A DNA stretch of 64,000 nt from Marisimplicoccus sp965655775 (lineage in GTDB: Bacteria; Bacteroidota; Bacteroidia; Flavobacteriales; Flavobacteriaceae): contig CBFHHV010000002.1 of assembly GCA_965655775.1 (NCBI GenBank), positions 1 through 64,000 on the forward strand. The letters run 5' to 3'. Position numbers and translations under genes: made by a program. Positions within the stretch are counted from its first letter, which is position 1. Each line of letters opens with the position of its first letter. Of this stretch, positions 51,876 through 59,284 are shown in pieces. The notes beneath the pieces were generated by a model. The model ran no database searches, had not been told where the DNA came from, and worked only from the letters and a program-made list of their open reading frames with translations.

Positions 51876-53132
51876 TTATTTATTTTTTGGCATTATTAAC
51901 TTTACTTGCTTAATTCTTTTTTTATCAACTATTTCTATAACAAACTTCAAAGATTCATGTTTTATAACCTGTCCAACTCTTGGAATTTTTTTAACTTTTT
52001 CAATTAAAAATCCACCTAGAGTTTCAATCTCGGTTGAAATATCGTCAAATGAGGTTGAGTCTTTTAAACTTATTGCTCTGTAAAAGTCTTGAAGATTAAT
52101 TTTTGAATCAAAAATATATGTAAAATCATCAAGCTTAGAGAATAAATTATCTTCATCATCAAACTCTCCACTAATTTCTCCAAAGATTTCTTCAATAACA
52201 TCTTCTAATGTAATTATTCCTGAGGTTCCTCCATACTCATCAACCACAATTCCAATATGTATTTTTTTAGTTTTAAACTCTGTCAATAAATCATCAAGCT
52301 TTTTATTTTCAGGAATAAATAGTGGTTTTCTTAGTAAGTCTTTCCAATTAAAATTATCTTTTTCTAGATGTGGTAATAGATCTTTGACATAAAGCACACC
52401 TTCAATCTTATCTAGATTATCATTATAAACTGGAACTCTAGAGAATCCTTTATCAATAAGATTATCTAATATTTCAGCAAATTTTTTATTTACATCAAGT
52501 GCAAAAACATCTACTCTAGGGCACATTATCTGCCTTGTTTCAACATTTCCAAAATTAACAATGCCTGTAAGAATCTTTTTCTCCTCTTTACTAGTTTCCT
52601 TTGAATCAGTGAGTTCAAATGCCTTAGAAAGTTTATCGACAGAAAGCTTTTTTGAGTCCTTAACTAAATTTGATTCTAAATAGCTCATAGATTTACTCAT
52701 TGGTCTGTTGAATAAAAAAAGTACATATCTATCTAGAAAATAAATTGGATTCGCCATTATTTTTGAAAAAACTAATGGGTTCCTATTAGCATAAATTTTA
52801 GGAAGAATATCCCCTATGAATAAAATTAACATCCCAATTAAACCAACTTCAATTATAGTTTCAAGGATAGGGCTATTGAGTGAACTCAAATATGGATTAT
52901 CAATAGAAGCAAACAAAATAACTATGGCAATATTGATGAAGTTATTTGAAATTAATATAGTGGCAAGTAATCTTTTAGGTTTATCTAGAAGTGAAAGTAT
53001 TTTAGATATTAATCTATTGTCTTTTTCATCGGGTATGTCTGACTTATCTAAGGAGAAGAAAGCTACCTCAGAACCAGATGTTAGAGCTGATAAAATTAGA
53101 AATAAAAAGATTAAAAGATATTTAACTATCAC
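51876..53132 (-). CDS. gldE: GldE: gliding-motility-associated CNNM/CorC-type membrane protein
   Basis: A 418-residue protein with an N-terminal CNNM (DUF21) region of about four helices, 'LILSALTSGSEVAFFSLDKS' being its diagnostic start, followed by a CBS-domain pair ('IMCPRVDVFALDVNKKFAEI' and 'IHIGIVVDEYGGTSGIITLE' then DVIEEIFGEISGEFDD) and a C-terminal CorC/HlyC domain ('IETLGGFLIEKVKKIPRVGQ'). In Flavobacterium, GldE is related to the gliding machinery and acts together with GldD. Here it follows ssb by 28 bases as usual, but the next gene is an EamA transporter rather than gldD. Confidence 0.88.
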   Translation of the reverse strand: MIVKYLLIFLFLILSALTSGSEVAFFSLDKSDIPDEKDNRLISKILSLLDKPKRLLATILISNNFINIAIVILFASIDNPYLSSLNSPILETIIEVGLIGMLILFIGDILPKIYANRNPLVFSKIMANPIYFLDRYVLFLFNRPMSKSMSYLESNLVKDSKKLSVDKLSKAFELTDSKETSKEEKKILTGIVNFGNVETRQIMCPRVDVFALDVNKKFAEILDNLIDKGFSRVPVYNDNLDKIEGVLYVKDLLPHLEKDNFNWKDLLRKPLFIPENKKLDDLLTEFKTKKIHIGIVVDEYGGTSGIITLEDVIEEIFGEISGEFDDEDNLFSKLDDFTYIFDSKINLQDFYRAISLKDSTSFDDISTEIETLGGFLIEKVKKIPRVGQVIKHESLKFVIEIVDKKRIKQVKLIMPKNK

Positions 53133-53160
53133 AGAATTCTAGTATTTATTTGTGGGTATT

Positions 53161-53586
53161 CTAGAATGGTAAATCGTCTTCAGCCTGATCACTTGTCTGA
53201 TTATTTGTAGTTGTTGATTCATTAGATTCAACATTAAGGGAAGACTCTTTTTTTGTAGATAAGAAAGTAAACTCATCAACATTCACTTCAGTAGTATATC
53301 TGTCAGCACCATCATCTCCCTGCCATTTTCTTGTTCTAAGTTTTCCTTCAACATAAACCTTATCTCCTTTAGATAGGTATTTCTCGCATATTTCCGCTGC
53401 TTTATTTCTTAAGACAATATTATGCCAGTCTGTGTTTGTTACTTTTTCATTTGTTGACTTATTGGTGTATGTTTCATTAGTAGCCATAGGGAATCTTGCA
53501 ATACATCCACCATTATCAAAGTGCTTGATCTTAACATCATCACCCAGGTAACCTATTAACATAACTTTATTTAGAGTTCCACTCAT
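53161..53586 (-). CDS. ssb: Single-stranded DNA-binding protein
   Basis: A 141-residue SSB: OB-fold from 'MSGTLNKVMLIGYLGDDVKI' through 'NTDWHNIVLRNKAAEICEKY', 'KGDKVYVEGKLRTRKWQ', then an acidic, low-complexity tail ending DDLPF, the site that binds partner proteins. The ATG at 53586 gives the standard SSB N-terminus; a longer frame upstream adds 9 unlikely residues. It coats single-stranded DNA during replication, recombination and repair. It lies between mutY and gldE, the conserved Bacteroidota arrangement. Confidence 0.95.
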   Translation of the reverse strand: MSGTLNKVMLIGYLGDDVKIKHFDNGGCIARFPMATNETYTNKSTNEKVTNTDWHNIVLRNKAAEICEKYLSKGDKVYVEGKLRTRKWQGDDGADRYTTEVNVDEFTFLSTKKESSLNVESNESTTTNNQTSDQAEDDLPF

Positions 53587-53624
53587 ATATATGTTTATAC
53601 AGCTAATATACAAAAATAGAGTAC

Positions 53625-54665
53625 CTACAATAATTTCTTATTAATAAAATTATTAATGGGAACAGGGAAGTTATAGTTACTTAGTTGGGATAAATTTATA
53701 CCTGATGAAATCTCCTTTTCAATCTTAAATTTATGAAATGTTATTTGCAGAATTTGGTGTGATAAAACATGTTTAACATTATGTCTTGAATACTTCTCAA
53801 TTTTGATAGGGGTCTTTTGTGAATTAATAAATTTTATAAAACTAGATATTCGCATAATATCATCAACTTTAAAGTTAGTTTCTATTAAGGGGAACTGATT
53901 AAGTTTAAACCATATATCTTTTTCAACCCGTTTTTCGACAATGGTATTATTTTTTTTGTCTATTAAAACTATATAGTTAAGAAACCTTTCTTTTATTTTT
54001 TTCTTTTTTAGTTTGACCGGTAGCTTTTCAACTTCGTTCTTATCAAGTGCTACACATTTTGAACCTAAAGGACATGTGTTACAATCAGGAAAAGGAGTAC
54101 ATATCAATGCGCCAAATTCCATCATGGCTTGATTAAAGTCTCCTGGATTGTCTGTTTTATCAATTAATTTTTTTCCAATCTCTTTGACTTTACTTTGAGT
54201 TTTTTTAGAATCAATTGGATCTTTTATACCAAAGTATCTCGATAGAAATCTTAGCACATTCCCATCAACAACTGGGTTATATTCATCGAAACAAATAGAG
54301 GATATTGCGCTTGCGGTATAATCGCCAATTCCCTTTAATTTTATTAAATCTTCATATCTAGAAGGGAATATTCCTTTAAGGTTGTTAAAAATTTCTTTTG
54401 AAGTTTTATGAAGATTGATTGCCCTATTATAATACCCCAATCCTTGCCAAAGCTTAAGAACTTCACTTTCTTTTGAAATAGAGAGTTCCTCAATATTTGG
54501 AAATCTCTTCATAAAGTTATTATAATATTGAGTGCCTTGAGAGACTCTAGTTTGTTGAAGAATTATTTCTGAAATCCAAACACTATATGGATCTTTATTC
54601 TTTCTCCATGGCAAGTCTCTTTTGTTAATTAAATACCATTTAAGTAATTGGTTTTCCAAGGACAT
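53625..54665 (-). CDS. mutY: A/G-specific adenine DNA glycosylase
   Basis: A 346-residue MutY. N-terminal helix-hairpin-helix glycosylase domain: 'RDLPWRKNKDPYSVWISEI', 'QQTRV' and the catalytic pair in 'LKGIGDYTASAI', with the Asp in 'PVVDGNVLRFLSR'. The [4Fe-4S] cluster ligands are CTPFPDCNTCPLGSKC. The C-terminal NUDIX-like domain that recognises 8-oxoG is present but shortened ('IVLIDKKNNTIVEKRVEKDI'). It excises adenine opposite 8-oxoguanine. First gene of the mutY-ssb-gldE-EamA operon; divergent from the HU gene. Confidence 0.95.
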   Translation of the reverse strand: MSLENQLLKWYLINKRDLPWRKNKDPYSVWISEIILQQTRVSQGTQYYNNFMKRFPNIEELSISKESEVLKLWQGLGYYNRAINLHKTSKEIFNNLKGIFPSRYEDLIKLKGIGDYTASAISSICFDEYNPVVDGNVLRFLSRYFGIKDPIDSKKTQSKVKEIGKKLIDKTDNPGDFNQAMMEFGALICTPFPDCNTCPLGSKCVALDKNEVEKLPVKLKKKKIKERFLNYIVLIDKKNNTIVEKRVEKDIWFKLNQFPLIETNFKVDDIMRISSFIKFINSQKTPIKIEKYSRHNVKHVLSHQILQITFHKFKIEKEISSGINLSQLSNYNFPVPINNFINKKLL

Positions 54666-54727
54666 CTAGTAATTTATTAGTGGCTAATTATATGTTACTA
54701 AATCACTAATTTATAATTTAAATTTAT

Positions 54728-54735
54728 ATATTTGC
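54728..54735 (+). promoter_or_regulatory. Candidate -7 box for the HU gene
   Basis: TATATTTG fits TAnnTTTG and lies 40 bases before the HU ATG at 54776. The region is shared with the divergent mutY. No clear TTG at the -33 position. Confidence 0.35.
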
Positions 54736-54775
54736 TAGCCTTAAAAGCTAATTGTATAACCAATATAACAGAAAA

Positions 54776-55066
54776 ATGACAAAGGCAGATATTGTAAAAA
54801 ATATATCAGATCAAACAGGAATGGATAAAACTGATGTACAGATGATCGCTGAAAAATTTATGGATGAAATTAAAAATTCTCTCCAAAATAATAATAATGT
54901 TTATCTAAGAGGTTTTGGAAGTTTTATAATTAAAACAAGAGCAGAGAAAACAGGTAGAAATATTTCACAAAATACTGCTGTAATTATCCCAGCTCATAAT
55001 ATTCCAGCATTTAAACCTTCGAAAACTTTTGTCAAATCTGTTAAGCAGAACGTTCCAGTTAGCTAA
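54776..55066 (+). CDS. hup: HU/IHF-family DNA-binding protein
   Basis: A 96-residue HU-type histone-like protein. It has the dimerisation helices 'KADIVKNISDQTGMDKTDVQ', the beta-arm 'VYLRGFGSFIIKTRAEKTGR' and the terminal 'IPAHNIPAFKPSKTFVKSV'. The start is the ATG at 54776, giving the conserved MTKADIV; the longer frame adds eight residues not found in HU proteins. It binds and bends DNA as a dimer. It lies upstream of a 29-residue basic protein and rng, the typical order in Bacteroidota. Confidence 0.93.
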   Translation: MTKADIVKNISDQTGMDKTDVQMIAEKFMDEIKNSLQNNNNVYLRGFGSFIIKTRAEKTGRNISQNTAVIIPAHNIPAFKPSKTFVKSVKQNVPVS

Positions 55067-55083
55067 TTATAAATTAGATATAT

Positions 55084-55173
55084 ATGCCTAGCGGTAAAAA
55101 AAGAAAAAGACATAAAGTTGCTACTCACAAGAGAAAAAAAAGAGCGAGAGCAAACCGTCATAAAAAGAAATAG
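55084..55173 (+). CDS. Tiny, highly basic protein (29 aa), probably ribosome-associated
   Basis: A 29-residue frame, MPSGKKRKRHKVATHKRKKR then ARANRHKKK, almost entirely Lys, Arg and His. The product is very conserved between HU and rng in Bacteroidota as far as I recall. The composition is that of a small RNA- or ribosome-binding protein, like the Thx-type ribosomal peptides. It starts 17 bases after the HU stop and probably shares its transcript. Assigning a specific ribosomal protein name would need a search. Confidence 0.75.
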   Translation: MPSGKKRKRHKVATHKRKKRARANRHKKK

Positions 55174-55178
55174 TGTTA

Positions 55179-55277
55179 GGGATTACACTTTAAAAATCCC
55201 AAGTTCTTTGAAATAACATATAACGAAAGTTATATAATTATTGAAAAATGTTTAACCTTTCTACTTTACAGTAGAAA
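55179..55277 (+). promoter_or_regulatory. Leader of rng with three successive hairpins
   Basis: Three perfect inverted repeats lie in the 118 bases before the rng start: GGGATT/AATCCC (55179-55200), ATATAAC-GAAA-GTTATAT (55218-55235, with a GNRA-type tetraloop closed by C-G) and TTTCTAC-TTTACA-GTAGAAA (55258-55277). None is followed by a T-run, so they are not simple terminators. In E. coli, hairpins in the leader of the RNase E gene let the enzyme control its own mRNA; a similar use here is an inference. Confidence 0.5.
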
Positions 55278-55291
55278 TAATACTTATAACA

Positions 55292-56842
55292 GTGAAAAAA
55301 GAATTGATTATAAGGTCAAATTCAAACGCTGTTGATTTTGCAATGCTTAATGAGGGTAGACTTGTTGAGTTAGACAAAGAAGTAGGGAAAAACAAATTTT
55401 CTGTAGGTGATATTTTTGTTGCAAAAATAAGAAAAACTATTCCTGGACTAAATGCTGCATTTGTAGATTTAGGTCATGAAAAGGATGGTTTTTTACACTA
55501 TCATGACTTAGGACCAAAATTTTTGTCATTATCCAAGTTTGTAGATCAAATTGATTCTAAAAAAGTAAAATCTTTTTCATTTAGTAAGTTTGATTTTGCA
55601 AAGGATATTCCAAAGAATGGTCTTATTAAAGATTGTCTAAAAGCAAAGCAGACAACTTTAGTACAAATTATCAAAGAACCTATATCAACCAAGGGGCCAA
55701 GATTAAGCTCTGAAATTTCATTAGCAGGTAGGTATATGGTTTTGATTCCCTTTTCAGAGAGGATCTCAATTTCACAAAAAATTAAAAGTCAAGATGAAAA
55801 GAATAGGCTAAAAACCTTAGTAAAGAATATTAAACCAAAAGGTTTTGGAGTAATAATTCGAACAGTAGCAAAAAATAAATCCGTAAGTGAGCTAGAGGGA
55901 GATCTTAAAGATTTAATTTTGAGATGGAAAAGGCTATGTATAAATTTTAGTAAGTCTAATTCATATCCAACGAAAATCTTAGGAGAAATAAATAGAACGA
56001 CATCAAAACTTAGAGATGTATTTGATGATTCATTCTCCAACATATATCTAGATGACCCAAATTTACACAGCGAAATTAAAGAGTATATTAAGCTGATTGC
56101 TCCAGGAAAATCATCAATTGTTAAACTCTATAAAGGGGTAACTCCTATTTTTGAAAAATATGGAATTGAGAGGCAGATAAAGTCTTCATTTGGAAGAACC
56201 GTCTCTATGCAAAAAGGAGCATATCTAATAATAGAACATACAGAAGCTCTTCATGTTATTGATGTTAATAGTGGAAACAGATCAAATAAATCAAAAACAC
56301 AAGAGGAGACTGCCATGGAAGTTAACTTAATTGCGTCTGCTGAAATTGCAAGACAATTAAGACTTAGAGATATGGGAGGAATTATAGTTGTAGATTTTAT
56401 AGATTTAACTAAAAGAGAAAACAGAAAAAAGTTGTTTGATCACTTTTGTGCAGAAATGGCAAAAGATAGAACAAAACATAAAATTCTTCCACCAAGTAAA
56501 TTTGGATTAATTCAGATTACAAGGCAAAGGGTAAGGTCTGAAATGAATATTAAGACAAAAGAAGCTAATCCTAATAAGGGATTAGAAGTGGAAGCACCTA
56601 TTTTACTGGTTGACAAAATTAACACAGAACTTAGCAGAATTGTTAAGAATTCGCGTTACAAAAAAGGAGCAATATACATTCATGTTCATCCATTTGTAGG
56701 AGCGTATATAAACAAAGGTCTATTCTCATTTAAAAATAAGTGGAGCTTTCAGTATAAAAGAATAATTAAAGTTATTCCAAGAGACTCATACTTATATCTT
56801 GAATATAATTTAACAAATAATAGATCAAAAATTTTAAAGTAA
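55292..56842 (+). CDS. rng: Ribonuclease E/G family protein
   Basis: A 516-residue RNase E/G-type endoribonuclease starting with GTG. The N-terminal S1 domain ('GDIFVAKIRKTIPGLNAAFV' then DLGHEKDGFLH) leads to the catalytic region with HVIDVNSGNRSNK and IVVDFIDL, which supply the acidic Mg-binding residues, and 'LGLIQITRQR'-like FGLIQITRQRVR. Length is that of RNase G, with a short C-terminus and no degradosome scaffold. It cleaves AU-rich single-stranded RNA in mRNA decay and rRNA maturation. A structured leader precedes it and a terminator follows. Confidence 0.93.
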   Translation: MKKELIIRSNSNAVDFAMLNEGRLVELDKEVGKNKFSVGDIFVAKIRKTIPGLNAAFVDLGHEKDGFLHYHDLGPKFLSLSKFVDQIDSKKVKSFSFSKFDFAKDIPKNGLIKDCLKAKQTTLVQIIKEPISTKGPRLSSEISLAGRYMVLIPFSERISISQKIKSQDEKNRLKTLVKNIKPKGFGVIIRTVAKNKSVSELEGDLKDLILRWKRLCINFSKSNSYPTKILGEINRTTSKLRDVFDDSFSNIYLDDPNLHSEIKEYIKLIAPGKSSIVKLYKGVTPIFEKYGIERQIKSSFGRTVSMQKGAYLIIEHTEALHVIDVNSGNRSNKSKTQEETAMEVNLIASAEIARQLRLRDMGGIIVVDFIDLTKRENRKKLFDHFCAEMAKDRTKHKILPPSKFGLIQITRQRVRSEMNIKTKEANPNKGLEVEAPILLVDKINTELSRIVKNSRYKKGAIYIHVHPFVGAYINKGLFSFKNKWSFQYKRIIKVIPRDSYLYLEYNLTNNRSKILK

Positions 56843-56850
56843 AAATTACC

Positions 56851-56885
56851 AAAAAACCGTTTAGAAATTCTAAACGGTTTTTTTT
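56851..56885 (+). terminator. Rho-independent terminator after rng
   Basis: AAACCGTTTAGAA (56854-56866) and TTCTAAACGGTTT (56868-56880) are inverted copies, flanked by an A-run upstream and a T-run downstream. Allowing a normal loop, the stem is 11 or more base pairs. The recX start follows within 15 bases, so recX has its own promoter or some readthrough. Confidence 0.85.
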
Positions 56886-56895
56886 ATATTATAGT

Positions 56896-57345
56896 ATGGA
56901 GTCTTCTTTAAAAAAGAAAATCGAATATTTTTGTGCATATCAAGAAAGATGTCATTTAGATGTTATAAATAAACTTAACAAACTTGGAGTTTTTGGTGTT
57001 CAAGTTGATGAATATATCTGTTATTTAATTGATGAAAATTTTTTATCAGAAACAAGATACTCAGAAGCATATGTTAGAGGCAAGTTTAATAATAACAACT
57101 GGGGTCGTGTTAAAATTATTCGTGAACTAAAGTCGAGAAATATTTCAGAATGGAATATTAACAACGCTTTACTTCAGATAGACGATTCAGAATATGAAAA
57201 AAAACTAAATAAAATTTGTGAGAAGCAAATTCAACAAATTAGCGGGACTTCGTTTGAAGTAAGGAATAAGATAATTAGGCGGCTAGCTCAAAAAGGTTGG
57301 GAGACCGAATTAATAATTAAATGTCTTAATCGACCAATAAAGTAA
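56896..57345 (+). CDS. recX: RecX-family regulator of RecA
   Basis: A 149-residue helical RecX protein: 'KKIEYFCAYQERCHLDVINK', 'YLIDENFLSETRYSEAYVRG' and 'NNNWGRVKIIRELKSRNISE' are the three-helix tandem repeats. RecX binds RecA filaments and restrains strand exchange. RecA itself is not in the window. Its 3' end overlaps the convergent atpC by 20 bases, which indicates tight packing. Confidence 0.88.
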   Translation: MESSLKKKIEYFCAYQERCHLDVINKLNKLGVFGVQVDEYICYLIDENFLSETRYSEAYVRGKFNNNNWGRVKIIRELKSRNISEWNINNALLQIDDSEYEKKLNKICEKQIQQISGTSFEVRNKIIRRLAQKGWETELIIKCLNRPIK

Positions 57346-57601
57346 CTTGATTATTATTCATTTCTACAGTACCAGACTCAATGTCAAGTATTGTTTCCTT
57401 ATCAGTATATTCAAATTTATCTTTCACCCCCTCCTCAATAGAAATTTTACCTATAATTGTAACCTTACCTTTTGTAAGAGTTGATACAATAGGAGCATGG
57501 TTGTTAAGCACCTGAAAGTCTCCGTATGTCCCAGGAAAGAGAATTGATTCTACTTCTCCTTTGAATAAAGTTTTCTCTGGTGAAATTATTTCTAGGTACA
57601 T
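57326..57601 (-). CDS. atpC: ATP synthase F1 epsilon subunit
   Basis: A 91-residue epsilon subunit consisting only of the N-terminal beta-sandwich: 'MYLEIISPEKTLFKGEVESI', 'LFPGTYGDFQVLNNHAPIVS' and 'LDIESGTVEMNNNQVTLLVD'. The helical C-terminal arm that inhibits the enzyme in E. coli is missing, as in many Bacteroidota. It couples F1 rotation to the c-ring at the membrane. It starts 3 bases after atpD; the other ATP synthase genes must be elsewhere. Confidence 0.94.
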   Translation of the reverse strand: MYLEIISPEKTLFKGEVESILFPGTYGDFQVLNNHAPIVSTLTKGKVTIIGKISIEEGVKDKFEYTDKETILDIESGTVEMNNNQVTLLVD

Positions 57602-57604
57602 TCC

Positions 57605-59119
57605 TTATTTTATTTCAGCTAACATTTTCTCTCCAGCCTCAATAGCTTCTTCAATTGTACCTTTCAAGTTGAAAGCTGCTTCAGGAATATGATCAAGTTC
57701 GCCATCCATGATCATGTTAAATCCCTTTATTGTATCCTTAATATCAACTAGAGCTCCGGGTATTCCCGTAAATTGTTCAGCTACATGAAATGGTTGTGAC
57801 AAGAATCTTTGAACTCTTCTTGCTCTGGCAACTGCTAATTTATCTTCCTCTGAAAGTTCTTCCATACCTAAAATAGCAATAATATCTTGAAGCTCTTTAT
57901 ATCTCTGTAGCAACTCTTTTACTGTTTGTGCACAGTTATAATGCTCATCACCTAAAATTTCAGGTGTCAAGATTCTAGATGTAGAATCAAGTGGATCAAC
58001 AGCAGGGTAAATACCAAGTTCAGCAATTTTTCTTGATAGTACTGTTGTTGCATCAAGATGGGCAAAAGTAGTTGCTGGTGCTGGATCTGTTAAATCATCT
58101 GCTGGAACATATACTGCTTGAACTGAGGTTATCGAACCATTTTTTGTTGAAGTAATTCTTTCTTGCATAGCCCCCATCTCTGTTGCTAAAGTAGGTTGAT
58201 ATCCAACTGCAGATGGCATCCTCCCTAGTAATGCAGAAACCTCAGAACCAGCTTGAGTAAATCTGAAAATATTATCAACGAAAAATAACACATCTTTTCC
58301 TTGACCATCACCTCCCCCATCTCTAAAATATTCTGCTACTGTTAAACCAGATAAAGCAACTCTAGCTCTTGCTCCTGGTGGTTCATTCATTTGACCAAAC
58401 ACAAAGGTCGCCTTTGATTCTAGCAATGCTTTTTTATCAACCTTGCTTAAATCCCATTCACCAGCTTCCATTGACTTTTTAAATTCTTCTCCATAATTAA
58501 TAATTCCAGATTCAATCATCTCTCTCAAAAGATCATTTCCTTCCCTTGTTCTTTCTCCTACTCCTGCAAAAACTGATAATCCACCATGACCCTTTGCGAT
58601 ATTGTTAATTAATTCTTGGATTAATACTGTTTTACCAACTCCTGCTCCCCCAAATAAACCAATCTTTCCACCTTTAGCATATGGCTCAATAAGATCAATC
58701 ACTTTAATTCCTGTAAATAAAACTTCAGTTGAGGTAGACAACTGATCAAATGCTGGCGCCTCTCTATGAATTGACATACCATCATTCTCTGTTTTTGGTA
58801 ATACCTCAAGTCCATCAATTGGGTCCCCTACAACATTAAATAGTCTTCCGTATACATCTTTTCCAATTGGCATCTGAATTGGATTACCAGTAGATATAAC
58901 TTCTGTCCCCCTGCTAACACCATCTGTAGAATCCATCGAAATTGTCCTAACAGCATTCTCTCCAATGTGTGATTGAACTTCAAGGACCAACACTGTGCCG
59001 TCTTCTTTTTGGATTTCTAGAGAATCATATATTTCTGGCAACGAACTATCTTTTGATGAAAATTCAACATCAACAACTGCTCCAATTACTTTTGAAACTT
59101 TACCTATATTTTTTGACAT
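57605..59119 (-). CDS. atpD: ATP synthase F1 beta subunit
   Basis: A 504-residue catalytic beta subunit. Walker A is 'GLFGGAGVGKTVLIQELI'; the catalytic Glu and Arg of 'VFAGVGERTREGNDL', the Walker B 'DVLFFVDNIFRFTQAGSEVS' and the DELSEED-type 'ILGMEELSEEDKLAVARAR' are all intact. It makes ATP in the cytoplasm from proton or sodium flow through F0. Forms the atpD-atpC pair, separated from the rest of the operon as is usual in Bacteroidota. A TATATTTG box lies 25 bases upstream of its start. Confidence 0.98.
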   Translation of the reverse strand: MSKNIGKVSKVIGAVVDVEFSSKDSSLPEIYDSLEIQKEDGTVLVLEVQSHIGENAVRTISMDSTDGVSRGTEVISTGNPIQMPIGKDVYGRLFNVVGDPIDGLEVLPKTENDGMSIHREAPAFDQLSTSTEVLFTGIKVIDLIEPYAKGGKIGLFGGAGVGKTVLIQELINNIAKGHGGLSVFAGVGERTREGNDLLREMIESGIINYGEEFKKSMEAGEWDLSKVDKKALLESKATFVFGQMNEPPGARARVALSGLTVAEYFRDGGGDGQGKDVLFFVDNIFRFTQAGSEVSALLGRMPSAVGYQPTLATEMGAMQERITSTKNGSITSVQAVYVPADDLTDPAPATTFAHLDATTVLSRKIAELGIYPAVDPLDSTSRILTPEILGDEHYNCAQTVKELLQRYKELQDIIAILGMEELSEEDKLAVARARRVQRFLSQPFHVAEQFTGIPGALVDIKDTIKGFNMIMDGELDHIPEAAFNLKGTIEEAIEAGEKMLAEIK

Positions 59120-59144
59120 TTTTTGTGTATATGAAATTAAAGTG

Positions 59145-59152
59145 CAAATATA
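59145..59152 (-). promoter_or_regulatory. Candidate -7 box of the atpDC operon
   Basis: Read on the minus strand, TATATTTG matches TAnnTTTG, 25 bases before the atpD start at 59119. No TTG is seen at the -33 position. Confidence 0.35.
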
Positions 59153-59284
59153 TGTTCTTGTATTAAAATTTAAAAGTTAATAGCCCTTCAATTTTGATAA
59201 TTTATTAAGATAAAATCATAATACTAATAAAGGAAAAGAATTTTAGATATAAATAGAATATATTTACTCAAAGTTTACATAATT

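Noticed and set aside
58969..59180. Two short frames opposite the start of atpD
   Set aside because: They are antisense to the highly conserved atpD N-terminus and run into its promoter.
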